A DNA stretch of 64,000 nt from Mucilaginibacter flavidus (GTDB lineage: Bacteria > Bacteroidota > Bacteroidia > Sphingobacteriales > Sphingobacteriaceae), in the NCBI RefSeq assembly GCF_024055575.1, contig NZ_JAMXOE010000007.1, forward strand, positions 62,001 to 126,000, in the 5' to 3' direction. Below, in pieces: positions 52,162 through 60,959 of the stretch (positions within the stretch are counted from its first letter, which is position 1; each line of letters begins with the position of its first letter). The position numbers and the translations under genes are program-made. The notes under the pieces are model-generated. The model ran no database searches. It was not told where the DNA came from and saw only the letters and a program-made list of their open reading frames with translations.

Positions 52162-52947
52162 ATGAAATACAGCTTATTAATTTTAGTATCGCTTGTCGCT
52201 TTAGGCTGTAAACAGCAATCAGCAAAAAAGGATCTGTCTAAAATTGACACCGGAGAGAATACCGCCAACCTTGCCAAATATGAGCATAAGCTTGACAGCA
52301 TTGGCAAAGACAGCATTAATATCAGCGCCGATCCGGAAATGCCGATTTTTTATAAGGTTACAGAGTTAAAAGATTTCATAAAAAACCGGCCGGAGCTGAT
52401 CAGCGAATATACGGAAGAGCCGTCGATTGAATATGCTAAGAAAAAGTTGAACCCCGACGAACTTAACGGGCATGACGGCCCCGATTATTCATTCAGCAGC
52501 GAGGTAGGGCAGGATGATTATTACAGTTTATATGCCTATTTCCTGAGATTTAGAAACGGTGACAAACCTTTTGCAACGCAACGGATTAAGCTGATAAAAC
52601 TCTACGGAAATATCAATTCGATATTCGAAAAACTTAACGGCGGTACTTATTTTGGCCACCAGGAAACCAGGATATTGGGCGATGCTGAATACGCGGTATC
52701 ATTGTACCCGAAAAATAAAGACGATTATTATGTAAAAACGTATAATATTGCAGCGCAAAAACGACTTTATATTGGTGCGCTAAAGCAACGAATTGATGAT
52801 GAGTTAAGCGCTAATACCGATATCCCTGGAAAAGATAAGCCTGCCACAAAAGTCAGTTTGTATAAAACAGTAAATGATATTGACGGTTTAATAACGGAAT
52901 ACTTTTATTTAACAATGGCACAGCAGTTTCAGTATACAAATTATTAG
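52162..52947 (+). CDS. Lipoprotein of unknown function
   Basis: 261 residues. Signal and lipobox [19 protein letters not shown] (Cys16) predict a lipoprotein. The mature part is largely helical and rich in Lys, Asp and Tyr, with motifs such as [20 protein letters not shown] and [20 protein letters not shown] that I do not recognise. It has no close functional link to its neighbours: a terminator stands before it and an inverted repeat after it. Confidence 0.7.
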   Translation: MKYSLLILVSLVALGCKQQSAKKDLSKIDTGENTANLAKYEHKLDSIGKDSINISADPEMPIFYKVTELKDFIKNRPELISEYTEEPSIEYAKKKLNPDELNGHDGPDYSFSSEVGQDDYYSLYAYFLRFRNGDKPFATQRIKLIKLYGNINSIFEKLNGGTYFGHQETRILGDAEYAVSLYPKNKDDYYVKTYNIAAQKRLYIGALKQRIDDELSANTDIPGKDKPATKVSLYKTVNDIDGLITEYFYLTMAQQFQYTNY

Positions 52948-52955
52948 AAGTATCC

Positions 52956-53040
52956 GAACCTGGATTAAACAGATTAATGGATTTATCGGATACAGGCTAT
53001 AAAAATCCTGTGAGTCAAATAATCTGTTTAATCCAGGTTC
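52956..53040. repeat. Perfect 21-bp inverted repeat between lipoprotein and yciO-like genes
   Basis: Left arm 52956-52976 (GAACCTGGATTAAACAGATTA) and right arm 53020-53040 (the exact reverse complement) enclose 43 nt. It lies in the leader region of the yciO-like gene, 27 nt before its ATG, and is of the same general GGATTAAA type as those at 29966 and 44552. Confidence 0.85.
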
Positions 53041-53066
53041 AGAAAATTAAATCCGAAATCAAAAAA

Positions 53067-53687
53067 ATGCTAATTAAAATATACCCCGAAAACCCCAACC
53101 CGAAAGCCATTGAACAAGTGGTGGAAGTGCTGCGTAAAGGCGGGTTAATAATTTACCCTACCGATACGGTTTACGGCTTGGGCTGCGATATATCCAATCA
53201 CCGGGCAATTGAAGCTATCTGTAAAATAAGGAACATTAAGCCTGACAAGGCCAACTTCTCGTTTATTTGCTACGATTTAAGCCACATATCCGATTATATT
53301 AAGCCAATTGATAACCATACCTTCCGCGTGCTTAAAAAAGCCCTGCCGGGGCCGTTTACATTTATCTTTAATGCTAACCACAATGTGCCCAAGCTGCTAA
53401 GCTCTAACAAAAAAACGGTGGGTATCAGGGTACCGGATAATGATATTGCCCGTGAAATTGTTAAACAACTCGGCAACCCAATCCTGTCAACATCAATAAA
53501 AGACGACGACGAGATAATTGAATACTCCACCGACCCGGAATTAATCCACGAAAAGTATGAGGATTTGGTTGACCTGGTAATTGATGGCGGTTATGGCGAA
53601 AATATCCCTTCAACTGTAGTTGATTGTACAAGCGGAGACTTTGAGGTTATTCGTGAAGGTAAAGGGGAGTTGGAGTTGTATTTGTAG
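53067..53687 (+). CDS. YciO/YrdC/Sua5 family protein
   Basis: 206 residues from [17 protein letters not shown], the same length as E. coli YciO. The dsRNA-binding-like core has [19 protein letters not shown] (about 24-42), [43 protein letters not shown] and the closing [19 protein letters not shown]. YrdC/Sua5 make threonylcarbamoyl-AMP for the t6A37 tRNA base; YciO is a close paralogue whose role is less certain. The frame extends upstream to 52977, but that part lies inside the inverted repeat. The TAG stop is supplied by the first bases of the repeat at 53684. Confidence 0.88.
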   Translation: MLIKIYPENPNPKAIEQVVEVLRKGGLIIYPTDTVYGLGCDISNHRAIEAICKIRNIKPDKANFSFICYDLSHISDYIKPIDNHTFRVLKKALPGPFTFIFNANHNVPKLLSSNKKTVGIRVPDNDIAREIVKQLGNPILSTSIKDDDEIIEYSTDPELIHEKYEDLVDLVIDGGYGENIPSTVVDCTSGDFEVIREGKGELELYL

Positions 53688-53775
53688 AGACGGAATATTT
53701 GCCGTCTCGTAACGATATGGTAAATGAATTGCATGTTTGTTACCTGTCAGCTGGAGTCGCAAGTATTGCGTCTCC
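53684..53775. repeat. Dispersed palindromic repeat, GTAGAGACGC family, copy B
   Basis: GTAGAGACGGAATATTTGCCGTCTC at the left end and GGAGTCGCAAGTATTGCGTCTCC at the right, with TTACCTGTCA between, shared with copy A. Its first four bases contain the TAG stop of the yciO-like gene. It ends 10 bp before the trpA stop. Confidence 0.82.
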
Positions 53776-53784
53776 ACCGGGAAA

Positions 53785-54555
53785 TTACGGCCTAATCCCC
53801 TTCACAAACCCCTCAATCTTTTCTAAATATCCTTCCGTCCCCAAAAGCTTTACAAATGCACTGCCCACAATTGCCCCGGCAGCATATTCACAGGCTTTGC
53901 TGAACGATTTATTATCTGAAATACCAAAGCCAATTATCGCGGGGTTTGTCAACTGCATGGCTTTAATTCGTTTATAATAGTCCTCGATATTAACCGATAG
54001 CTGTAAATTGCCGCCTGTAATTGACGATGAGGAAAGCAGGTAGATAAAACTGTTACTCAGTTCATCAATCTTGCGGATGCGGTCTTCTGAGGTTTGTGGC
54101 GTTACCAGGAAGATGTTGCTTAGTCCATAGGTTTTAAAATAACCAGCGTACAGGGTTTCATATTCATACATCGGCAAGTCGGGCACAATAACGCCGTCAA
54201 CGCCAACTTCGGCTGCTTTCTTGCAGAAACGTTCCACGCCGTATTGTATCATCGGATTGGCATAGCCCATCAGCAGAATGGGGATGGTAACCCGTTTACG
54301 CAGATCAGCCAACTGCTCAAACAACAGGTTAAGGGTCATGCCATTTTCCAGTGCTTTTTCGGAGCTGTGCTGGATAGTGGGGCCGTCAGCCACAGGGTCG
54401 GAGTAGGGGAAACCAACTTCCAGGAAATCAACCCCGGCTTTTTCCAAAGCTTCGGCAATATCAAGCGTGGTATTAAGTTCCGGGTAGCCGGCTGTATAGT
54501 ATATGGACAACAGGTTATCCTTTTTGGTTGAGAATAGTTTATTAAGACGGTTCAT
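53785..54555 (-). CDS. trpA: Tryptophan synthase alpha chain
   Basis: 256 residues. FLEVGFPYSDPVADGPTIQ (about 39-57) carries the catalytic Glu and Asp of the alpha-subunit barrel, VDGVIVPDLP and SSSSITGG follow the family pattern, and FGISDNKSFS, GAIVGSAFVK close the phosphate site. It cleaves indole-3-glycerol phosphate to indole, which passes to TrpB. It is the last gene of the trp cluster, separated from trpB by 143 nt of repeats rather than the usual overlap. Confidence 0.96.
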   Translation of the reverse strand: MNRLNKLFSTKKDNLLSIYYTAGYPELNTTLDIAEALEKAGVDFLEVGFPYSDPVADGPTIQHSSEKALENGMTLNLLFEQLADLRKRVTIPILLMGYANPMIQYGVERFCKKAAEVGVDGVIVPDLPMYEYETLYAGYFKTYGLSNIFLVTPQTSEDRIRKIDELSNSFIYLLSSSSITGGNLQLSVNIEDYYKRIKAMQLTNPAIIGFGISDNKSFSKACEYAAGAIVGSAFVKLLGTEGYLEKIEGFVKGIRP

Positions 54556-54557
54556 GT

Positions 54558-54694
54558 TTTAGTCGATAATCCATAGACCATAGTCCATGGAAGAAAAAGT
54601 TATTTAGTCGATAATGCATAGACCGTAGTCCATGAAAGAATTATTTACTTGTGTGCTATAATCTGCTATGGTCTATGGTCCATCGACCATGGAC
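54558..54694. repeat. Repeat block between trpB and trpA: 45-bp tandem pair plus inverted copy
   Basis: TTTAGTCGATAATCCATAGA and TTTAGTCGATAATGCATAGA start two tandem copies 45 bp apart (AGTCG at 54561 and 54606). CTATGGTCTATGG at 54666-54678 is the inverted core. It splits two genes whose products form one enzyme complex. Confidence 0.8.
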
Positions 54695-54698
54695 GTTC

Positions 54699-55880
54699 TC
54701 AGAATCCAAAATATTTAATATACGTATCCAAATCCTTGTCCCCCCGGCCTGATATGCAGATAACCACATTGTCGGCTTTGTCAAACTTCATCTTTTCAAG
54801 CTGTGCGAGGGCGTGGGCTGTTTCAATTGCGGGGATAATGCCCTCTAACTGGCTGCATAACAAGCCGGCCTGTAACGCTTCATCATCGGTAACGCTTACA
54901 TATTGCGCGCGGTTTATTTTATAAAGATGTGCATGCTGGGGGCCAATGCCGGGATAATCTAATCCTGCAGATATTGAATAAGGCTCAACAACTTGTCCGT
55001 CATCTGTTTGCATCAATATAGTGCGGCTGCCGTGTAATACGCCTTCTTTTCCGAGGAACGTTGTGGCTGCAGAATGCCCGCTGTCGACTCCTTTACCGGC
55101 CGCTTCAACTGCTACCAGTTTTACCTGTTCATCATCCAGGAAATGATAAAACATACCCATCGCATTGCTGCCACCGCCTACACAGGCCATTACGTATTGT
55201 GGTGTCTCGTTGCCGGTGTGTTCCAGCAGTTGTTTTTTTGTTTCGAATGATATCACAGATTGAAAACGGGCCACCATATCCGGGTAAGGGTAGGGGCCTA
55301 CCACCGAGCCAATGATATAATGCGTATCAACCGGGTTACCGATCCAATCGCGCAGGGCCTCGTTTGTGGCGTCTTTAAGTGTTTTACTGCCGGAAACTGC
55401 GGGTACAACCGTTGCGCCAAGCATTTTCATGCGCGACACATTTGGGGCCTGCCTTGCCATATCAATTTCGCCCATATAAACTACGCACTCAATGCCCATC
55501 AGCGCACAAACCGTAGCAGTGGCCACGCCGTGCTGCCCGGCACCGGTTTCGGCAATAATGCGTTTTTTGCCAAGGCGTTTGGCTAATAAAATCTGACCAA
55601 TCGCATTGTTTATTTTGTGCGAGCCGGTGTGGTTTAAGTCCTCGCGCTTAAAAAATATGTTTGCGCCGTATTTTTCTGAATACCGTTTGGCGTGATACAA
55701 TGGCGAAGGCCGTCCCACGTAATCCTTCAAAAGCTGGTTAAACTCGGCTTTAAATTCGTCGCCGTTAATAATGTTTAGATATTGCTGGCGCAGTTCTTCC
55801 ACGTTAGGATAAAGCATTTCGGGGATATATGCCCCGCCGAAATCGCCATAGTAACCTTGTTCATTAACCCCGTATTTCAT
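54699..55880 (-). CDS. trpB: Tryptophan synthase beta chain
   Basis: 393 residues. [19 protein letters not shown] opens the protein, [18 protein letters not shown] follows, and the PLP lysine is in [15 protein letters not shown] (near 87). [29 protein letters not shown] (phosphate-binding loop) and [14 protein letters not shown] complete the set. It joins indole and serine to form tryptophan. Overlaps trpF by 1 nt. Confidence 0.97.
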   Translation of the reverse strand: MKYGVNEQGYYGDFGGAYIPEMLYPNVEELRQQYLNIINGDEFKAEFNQLLKDYVGRPSPLYHAKRYSEKYGANIFFKREDLNHTGSHKINNAIGQILLAKRLGKKRIIAETGAGQHGVATATVCALMGIECVVYMGEIDMARQAPNVSRMKMLGATVVPAVSGSKTLKDATNEALRDWIGNPVDTHYIIGSVVGPYPYPDMVARFQSVISFETKKQLLEHTGNETPQYVMACVGGGSNAMGMFYHFLDDEQVKLVAVEAAGKGVDSGHSAATTFLGKEGVLHGSRTILMQTDDGQVVEPYSISAGLDYPGIGPQHAHLYKINRAQYVSVTDDEALQAGLLCSQLEGIIPAIETAHALAQLEKMKFDKADNVVICISGRGDKDLDTYIKYFGF

Positions 55881-56506
55881 TAGTATGTGCTTTGTTTAAT
55901 GATGCTGAATGCTTTTTCTAATTGATCAATGTCTTTTAATGCCGGCGAAATTTCAAATTTGCTGTTAAGATCGACCCCATAAAGCTTTGGGTGGTCAATT
56001 TTTAAAGCTTCTTCAATATTATCCGGGGCCAGGCCGCCACTCACAAAAAATGGAACTTCCAAATCGTATTTATCTAAAACATTCCAATCGAACGTTTGCC
56101 CGGAACCGCCGTGGCTTTCTGTTTTAGTATCAAATAAAAATAAGTCGACCTTGTTTTTGTATTTATCCAATTGCTTAAAATCGAATTCGCTGTTTAGCCC
56201 GAAAGCTTTGATTACGATGGCTTCGTTTCTGAGCGCTTTACATAAATCAGGGCTTTCATCGCCATGCAATTGTATAAAGTCGAAATTGTATTTATCAACC
56301 AGTTTAGTAATATTTTCAAGGCTTTCGTTTACAAAAACCGCTACTTTGTTTATGGTTGATGGAATATCTGCCAGCACTTCGGCCTGTAGGTTGCCCACAA
56401 AGCGCGGCGATTTGTCAAAAAATATAAAGCCAAGGTAGTCGGGGTTTAAAGCCGCTACTGCTTTTATATTATCTGCATCCCGCATCCCGCAAACTTTTAT
56501 CTTCAT
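55880..56506 (-). CDS. trpF: Phosphoribosylanthranilate isomerase
   Basis: 208 residues. It starts [17 protein letters not shown] with the catalytic Cys7, [13 protein letters not shown] lies in the centre of the barrel, and the catalytic Asp is in [34 protein letters not shown] and [16 protein letters not shown] bind phosphate. It performs the Amadori rearrangement after TrpD. The following step, TrpC, is not encoded between trpD and trpF as is usual. It overlaps both neighbours by 1 nt. Confidence 0.96.
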   Translation of the reverse strand: MKIKVCGMRDADNIKAVAALNPDYLGFIFFDKSPRFVGNLQAEVLADIPSTINKVAVFVNESLENITKLVDKYNFDFIQLHGDESPDLCKALRNEAIVIKAFGLNSEFDFKQLDKYKNKVDLFLFDTKTESHGGSGQTFDWNVLDKYDLEVPFFVSGGLAPDNIEEALKIDHPKLYGVDLNSKFEISPALKDIDQLEKAFSIIKQSTY

Positions 56507-57495
56507 TAGTTAGCTATTAGTGTTTTAAAGCTGTTTAAAGCTTTTTTGCTGATCAATGATTCTTCGGCCTCATAAAAACAATCGGCAAAGCTGGCTTGGG
56601 GCTTTATAGTGTTTATTGCAAGCGCAGCATTGCATAAAACCACGTTACTTTGTGCAGGTGTTGCTTCGTTATTGAGCACCTTCATAAAAATATCTGCCGA
56701 TTCGCTAATTGTACTGCCACCTAAAATTTCACCTGGATTAAGCTTAGTGAAGCCAAGGCTTTCAATGCTGTTTATTTTTTCTCCCCCAGCCGAAAATGTT
56801 TTAAAATCGCAGGTGAGTGAGACCTCGTCGTATCCTTCCAGGGCATTTAGTATGGTGTACTTAACATCTGATTTTTGATATAGATATGCGTATATACGGG
56901 CCAACTCCAAATTAAAAACACCTACTAATTGATTTTGGGGTTTTGCCGGGTTAACCAGCGGGCCAAGCATATTGAAAAACGTTTTGACGCCTAATTCCCT
57001 GCGAATTGGTGCTACGGTCTTCATAGCCGGGTGAAACAATGGTGCGTGTAAGAAACAAATATTGGCTTTATCAATATTAGCCTTCAGCTTATCAGTGTCG
57101 TTTGTAAACACACTGCCCAAAAACTCCATCACGTTTGATGAGCCACAGCCCGACGACACGCCATAATTACCATGTTTGGCTACTTTGTAACCAGCACCAG
57201 CAACTACAAATGACGCCAGCGTTGAAATATTAAATGTATCCTTTCCATCGCCGCCGGTGCCGCAAAGATCGATTACTTCGCCCGTTTCCAAATCAACGGG
57301 TAAGCAGAGCTCCAGCATAGCATCCCGAAAGCCTTCCAGTTCGTTAACGGTAATACTGCGCATGCAATAGGCCGTCATAAATGCAGCCATTTGCGAGTTG
57401 TTGTATTTGCCCTGCGCAATAGCCGTCAAAATTTCCTTCGATTGCTCGCGGGTAAATGTTTTGTGTTCAAAAAGGTGATTTAATATCGCTTTCAT
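56506..57495 (-). CDS. trpD: Anthranilate phosphoribosyltransferase
   Basis: 329 residues. DLCGTGGDGKDTFNISTLAS (about 81-100) is the PRPP-binding glycine loop, KHGNYGVSSGCGSSNVMEFLG the anthranilate site, and HPAMKTVAPIRRELGVKTFFN the second-site helix. It links anthranilate to PRPP. It is the first trp gene present here; trpE and trpG do not precede it. The ATG directly abuts a GC-rich inverted repeat, so any promoter must lie in or beyond that element. Confidence 0.96.
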   Translation of the reverse strand: MKAILNHLFEHKTFTREQSKEILTAIAQGKYNNSQMAAFMTAYCMRSITVNELEGFRDAMLELCLPVDLETGEVIDLCGTGGDGKDTFNISTLASFVVAGAGYKVAKHGNYGVSSGCGSSNVMEFLGSVFTNDTDKLKANIDKANICFLHAPLFHPAMKTVAPIRRELGVKTFFNMLGPLVNPAKPQNQLVGVFNLELARIYAYLYQKSDVKYTILNALEGYDEVSLTCDFKTFSAGGEKINSIESLGFTKLNPGEILGGSTISESADIFMKVLNNEATPAQSNVVLCNAALAINTIKPQASFADCFYEAEESLISKKALNSFKTLIAN

Positions 57496-57594
57496 GCCCC
57501 CTGGCCCCCTAAAGGGGGAATTTTTATGGTTATAAATTATTATTTTTTCTATCCCCCACTTGCAAACTGCTCCCCCTTTAGGGGGCCGGGGGGC
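57496..57594. repeat. GC-rich inverted repeat directly upstream of trpD
   Basis: Left arm 57496-57519 (GCCCCCTGGCCCCCTAAAGG and on) and right arm 57571-57594 pair at 23 of 24 positions around an AT-rich 51-bp spacer. The left end touches the trpD start codon. MITE-like arms of this GGGGGCC type are frequent in Bacteroidota. Confidence 0.85.
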
Positions 57595-57602
57595 TTAAAC
57601 GG

Positions 57603-57640
57603 CAGAAGGGCCGCCGTGTATGGCAACCCTTCTGTATATT
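57603..57640 (+). terminator. Hairpin with T-run between trpD and the KirBac gene
   Basis: CAGAAGGG (57603-57610) pairs with CCCTTCTG (57627-57634), followed by TATATTTTTT on the plus strand. No plus-strand gene ends here, so it may be a leader structure of the KirBac gene or a relic. Beyond the repeat and this hairpin the 57496-57806 gap holds nothing I can name. Confidence 0.45.
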
Positions 57641-57806
57641 TTTTAAAAAACAAAAAATGGAATTGCCTTACGATTACCCGTTAAGCCACCACCAATTGTT
57701 GTTTAATATATTTGCTTTCATTTTGTGCCACAAATATGGAAATAGTTTTTACTAAAAGCAAGCAGAATGATATTTTTACAAAAGCTGAAAAATACTGCAC
57801 ACTATT

Positions 57807-58772
57807 ATGGTTAAAAAAGAGCGCAAAATAAACCCTGAAGACGACCTTGGCTTTGGCCCTCAGCCGGTTATAAAAAACCAGCCGCTGATGAATAAAGATG
57901 GCTCGCCAAATGTACGGCGGGTAGGGCTGCCCTTGTTCAATACTGCAAATAATTATCATACGTTGATAACTATGAGTTGGAGACGCTTCTGGCTGCTGGT
58001 ATTGAGCGGATATTTGATACTAAACATCATATTCGCTTTTATTTATATGTCGTTTGGGTCAAACAGCCTCGACGGGACTTCGGGACATACGCAATTTTCC
58101 CATTTTATGGATGCCTTCTTTTTCTCGGCACAAACCATATCAACTGTGGGGTATGGACATATTAGTCCGAAGGGAATGGCCGCAAACAGTGTAGCAGCTT
58201 TAGAGTCGATGATGGGACTCCTTGCTTTTGCATTAGCCACGGGTTTACTGTACGGACGCTTTTCAAGGCCGTCAGCACAAATTATTTATAGTAAAAATAT
58301 TATCGTTGCGCCTTACGGAGATAAAGGTAAAGGCGTTATGTTTCGCCTGGCCAACTTGCGCCGCAATATGCTGATTGACTTAGAAATTGAGATTATTTTT
58401 TCGTATAATGAGACAGTTGATGGTAAAATAGTCCGCCGTTTCTTCCCGCTCGAACTGGAGCGCCGAAACGTAAGCGTGCTAACCCTAAACTGGACAATTG
58501 TGCACCCGTTGGATGAAAATAGCCCCATGGGCGATATGACAAAGGAGGATTTGATAAAATCGGAAGCGGGTTTTGCTATCCTGTTACGGGCATTTGATGA
58601 TACTTTTTCGCAAACAATTCACTCGCGCACCCAATACCAGGCCCATGAAATTGTTTGGGGAGCCAAATTTAAACCAGTCTTTGACAGGGACGAGGATGGT
58701 CGTATTGTTTTGGATTTAAGCAAAATTAGTGAGCATGCGCCTTTTGAGTTGGAGAAGATGGGGGAGGATTGA
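57807..58772 (+). CDS. Inward-rectifier potassium channel, KirBac type
   Basis: 321 residues. A slide-helix region NTANNYHTLITMSWRRF precedes TM1 (about 58-80). The pore helix and selectivity filter are AFFFSAQTISTVGYGHIS (TVGYG near 112-116) and TM2 is about 128-150. The cytoplasmic beta-rich domain (155-310) has RLANLRRNMLIDLEIEI and SRTQYQAHEIVWGAKF, both hallmarks of KirBac. It conducts K+ across the inner membrane and is gated by the cytoplasmic domain. Divergent from the trp cluster. Confidence 0.93.
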   Translation: MVKKERKINPEDDLGFGPQPVIKNQPLMNKDGSPNVRRVGLPLFNTANNYHTLITMSWRRFWLLVLSGYLILNIIFAFIYMSFGSNSLDGTSGHTQFSHFMDAFFFSAQTISTVGYGHISPKGMAANSVAALESMMGLLAFALATGLLYGRFSRPSAQIIYSKNIIVAPYGDKGKGVMFRLANLRRNMLIDLEIEIIFSYNETVDGKIVRRFFPLELERRNVSVLTLNWTIVHPLDENSPMGDMTKEDLIKSEAGFAILLRAFDDTFSQTIHSRTQYQAHEIVWGAKFKPVFDRDEDGRIVLDLSKISEHAPFELEKMGED

Positions 58773-58773
58773 C

Positions 58774-58855
58774 CCTGATTCACCTGATTTAAAGATTACC
58801 GCGATGCCCGTCTGTCTGCATCAAGAAATTCTTTAGTCATGCAAATCATGATTCT
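58774..58855. repeat. Intergenic repeat, GATTACCGCGAT family, second copy
   Basis: AGATTACCGCGATG and AAATCATGATTC, with ATCAAG between, correspond to the element at 33263-33348. It lies between the convergent KirBac and SDR genes. Confidence 0.6.
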
Positions 58856-58863
58856 TGCAAAAG

Positions 58864-59679
58864 CTATTTCAATAAAGAATTTCGCTCTTTCTTCATCTTA
58901 TTATAAACCAGCTTATCCAGCAAACCCGGAAAAAACTTTCCGATCAGCACCGTTAATTTTCCTTCGCCGGTCATAATCAACGTACGGCTGCGGTTTTCAA
59001 CGCCGCTGACTATGATTTGGGCCACTTCTTCGCTGGTCATCATGCTTTGCTCGTTGAGTGTGCTTTCTCCTTGCTCCTGGCCATTTTTATCCAAGGCTGT
59101 ATTACGGATGTTTGATGCAGTAAAGCCGGGGCAGGCAGTCATCACATGTACGCCGGTTTTTAAGTTCTCAATCCTTAGGGCGTCCAAAAAACCATTCATG
59201 GCAAATTTTGAAGCCGAGTAACCTGTGCGGCCAGGTAAACCTTTGTAGCCGGCAATTGACGATACGCCAACTATACTGCCTTGTGTTTTTAGTATATGCG
59301 GCAGGGCGTATTTTGTACAATAAACAGTGCCCCAAAAGTTTACATCCATTACCGATTTGAGTACTTTAACGCTGGAATCGTTAAAAAGCGCCCGCATTGA
59401 TATGCCGGCGTTATTAACCAGTACATCAATGTGGTTGAACGTAATAAGGGCTTGCTTTATCAATAAATCGCAATCTTCTTCAATAGTTACATCGCACTGC
59501 ACAGCTATGGCTTTAACATTATATTGTTGTTCAATCTGTTGGGCAATTGTGCATAAATTAACAAAATGCCGCGCGCCTAACACCAGGTTTGCACCGCGTT
59601 TGGCAAATTCAATGGCAAGTGATTTACCGATGCCTGAGGAGGCGCCGGTTATTACGATAACTTTGTTGGCGAGATTCAT
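58864..59679 (-). CDS. Short-chain dehydrogenase/reductase of unknown substrate
   Basis: 271 residues from MNLANKVIVITGASSGIG. The cofactor loop TGASSGIGKS is at 10-19, NNAGIS near 90, the catalytic Ser is in VGVSSIAGYKG and YSASK has both Tyr and Lys. The C-terminal part (GKFFPGLLDKLVYNKMKKER) is basic and resembles membrane-associated SDRs of the DltE/YqjQ-like group. The usual role is NAD(P)H-dependent reduction of a lipid or small-molecule carbonyl. The frame extends 11 codons upstream, but the family start is at 59679. Confidence 0.88.
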   Translation of the reverse strand: MNLANKVIVITGASSGIGKSLAIEFAKRGANLVLGARHFVNLCTIAQQIEQQYNVKAIAVQCDVTIEEDCDLLIKQALITFNHIDVLVNNAGISMRALFNDSSVKVLKSVMDVNFWGTVYCTKYALPHILKTQGSIVGVSSIAGYKGLPGRTGYSASKFAMNGFLDALRIENLKTGVHVMTACPGFTASNIRNTALDKNGQEQGESTLNEQSMMTSEEVAQIIVSGVENRSRTLIMTGEGKLTVLIGKFFPGLLDKLVYNKMKKERNSLLK

Positions 59680-59762
59680 GGCGCGAAGATAATTTATCCG
59701 CTGATTATTCAAATGTAAATTTAAACAATGCTATATTTCGCCTCAAATAAGATGTTTTTAAT

Positions 59763-59860
59763 GTAGGGACGCAATATTTTGCGTCTCTGGACTTTCAGCA
59801 CGAAAAAAATATTTCGCGTGTTTACCGGAATGCGGGCGACGCAAAATATTGCGTCTCTAC
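59763..59860. repeat. Dispersed palindromic repeat, GTAGAGACGC family, copy C
   Basis: GTAGGGACGCAATATTTTGC then GTCTC at the left and GACGCAAAATATTGCGTCTC then TAC at the right. The arms are inverted and each is itself palindromic. It ends 15 bp before the GT2 stop. Confidence 0.85.
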
Positions 59861-59875
59861 AAATCGGACGGAGCA

Positions 59876-60706
59876 TTAAACCTCATACCCCGACGGAACC
59901 ATTTGCGGCACCCCTTTTACCTTAATGTCAGGCACTTTTATCAGGTATTTAAAGGCAAAAAGGAACATAGCCCCGTAAAAATACTTAATGTATTCCCAAC
60001 TGAATGACGCTTGTTTTTGGCTCTCGAAGTTGATGATGTATGTTTTTGGATAGTAGTAGTTTTTATAGCCCGCAAGGCGTAACCTGTGCGACAAATCGAT
60101 ATTGGATCCGAACATGAAAAAGCGCTCGTCAAATAAACCAACTTCGTGTAAGGCCGATAGGCGGAGCATCATACATGCACCATTTAAAATATCAATTTCT
60201 GCTTCACGGAACTCTTCAACCCAGTCTTTGCGGTTACGATCGTAAAGCCTTGTTTTTGAAAGATGTTTGGCAAAGCCGATAAGCTTTAAAAATGTGCCCC
60301 AGGCAGGGGTAAGGCCATGGATAGATTCGGGTAAAAAACGACCCTGCGGGCTTAGCATCCTGATGCTCATACCGCCTGCATCGGCATGGGTATCCATAAA
60401 CGCAATCATTTTCTCAACCGAGTCTTTGATTGCCAAAGTATCCGCACTGACTAATAAAATATACTCGCCGGTACAAAGCTGCAAAGCCTGGTTATTGGCT
60501 TTCGCTATGCCCTCATCTTCGCTGTTTGCTATAACCTTTATCTTCGGAAAGCTGGTTGTAAGCATCTCCAATGAATGATCGGTTGATGCATTATCAACTA
60601 CAATTAATTCATAATCAATATGCTTGCAGGCCTCAATTAAGGAAGTAATTGACTGCTTCAGCAATATGCGCGTGTTATGATTAACAACAATTATGGATAG
60701 GTTCAT
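59876..60706 (-). CDS. Family 2 glycosyltransferase
   Basis: 276 residues. The GT-A fold starts LSIIVVNHNTRILLKQSITS, YELIVVDNASTDHSLEML binds the nucleotide, NSEDEGIAKANNQAL follows, LLVSADTLAI is the DxD-like metal site and DILNGACMMLRLSALHEVGL, DERFFMFGSNIDLSHRL the acceptor site. This is the WbbL/rhamnosyltransferase-like group that builds surface polysaccharides on the cytoplasmic side. A C-terminal amphipathic stretch (YIKYFYGAMFLFAFKYLI) may hold it to the membrane. It is monocistronic and not in a polysaccharide locus. Confidence 0.9.
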   Translation of the reverse strand: MNLSIIVVNHNTRILLKQSITSLIEACKHIDYELIVVDNASTDHSLEMLTTSFPKIKVIANSEDEGIAKANNQALQLCTGEYILLVSADTLAIKDSVEKMIAFMDTHADAGGMSIRMLSPQGRFLPESIHGLTPAWGTFLKLIGFAKHLSKTRLYDRNRKDWVEEFREAEIDILNGACMMLRLSALHEVGLFDERFFMFGSNIDLSHRLRLAGYKNYYYPKTYIINFESQKQASFSWEYIKYFYGAMFLFAFKYLIKVPDIKVKGVPQMVPSGYEV

Positions 60707-60959
60707 ACCGGTTCGACAGTTAAATTATTATAAGGATTAAGCAATGCGATATTTTTTTTACACACACTTTACCTTCAAAATAATTAGCACCAAAAGCTAT
60801 GCCACAGGCAATCGGGATAAACGATATGTGGAAACTTTACCTTGTTGTGTAAATTATCAGGTGTTTTTTACTGTTTATCAGTATTTTATGGGTTGGATTT
60901 CTTCGCTTTAAGATGATTTATGGCGTTGACGCTGTATGGAATTTAAAACATGTGTCGCT

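Noticed and set aside
57496..57806. trp leader peptide or attenuator upstream of trpD
   Set aside because: No short ORF with clustered Trp codons is visible on the minus strand. The hairpin at 57603-57634 has its T-run on the opposite strand.
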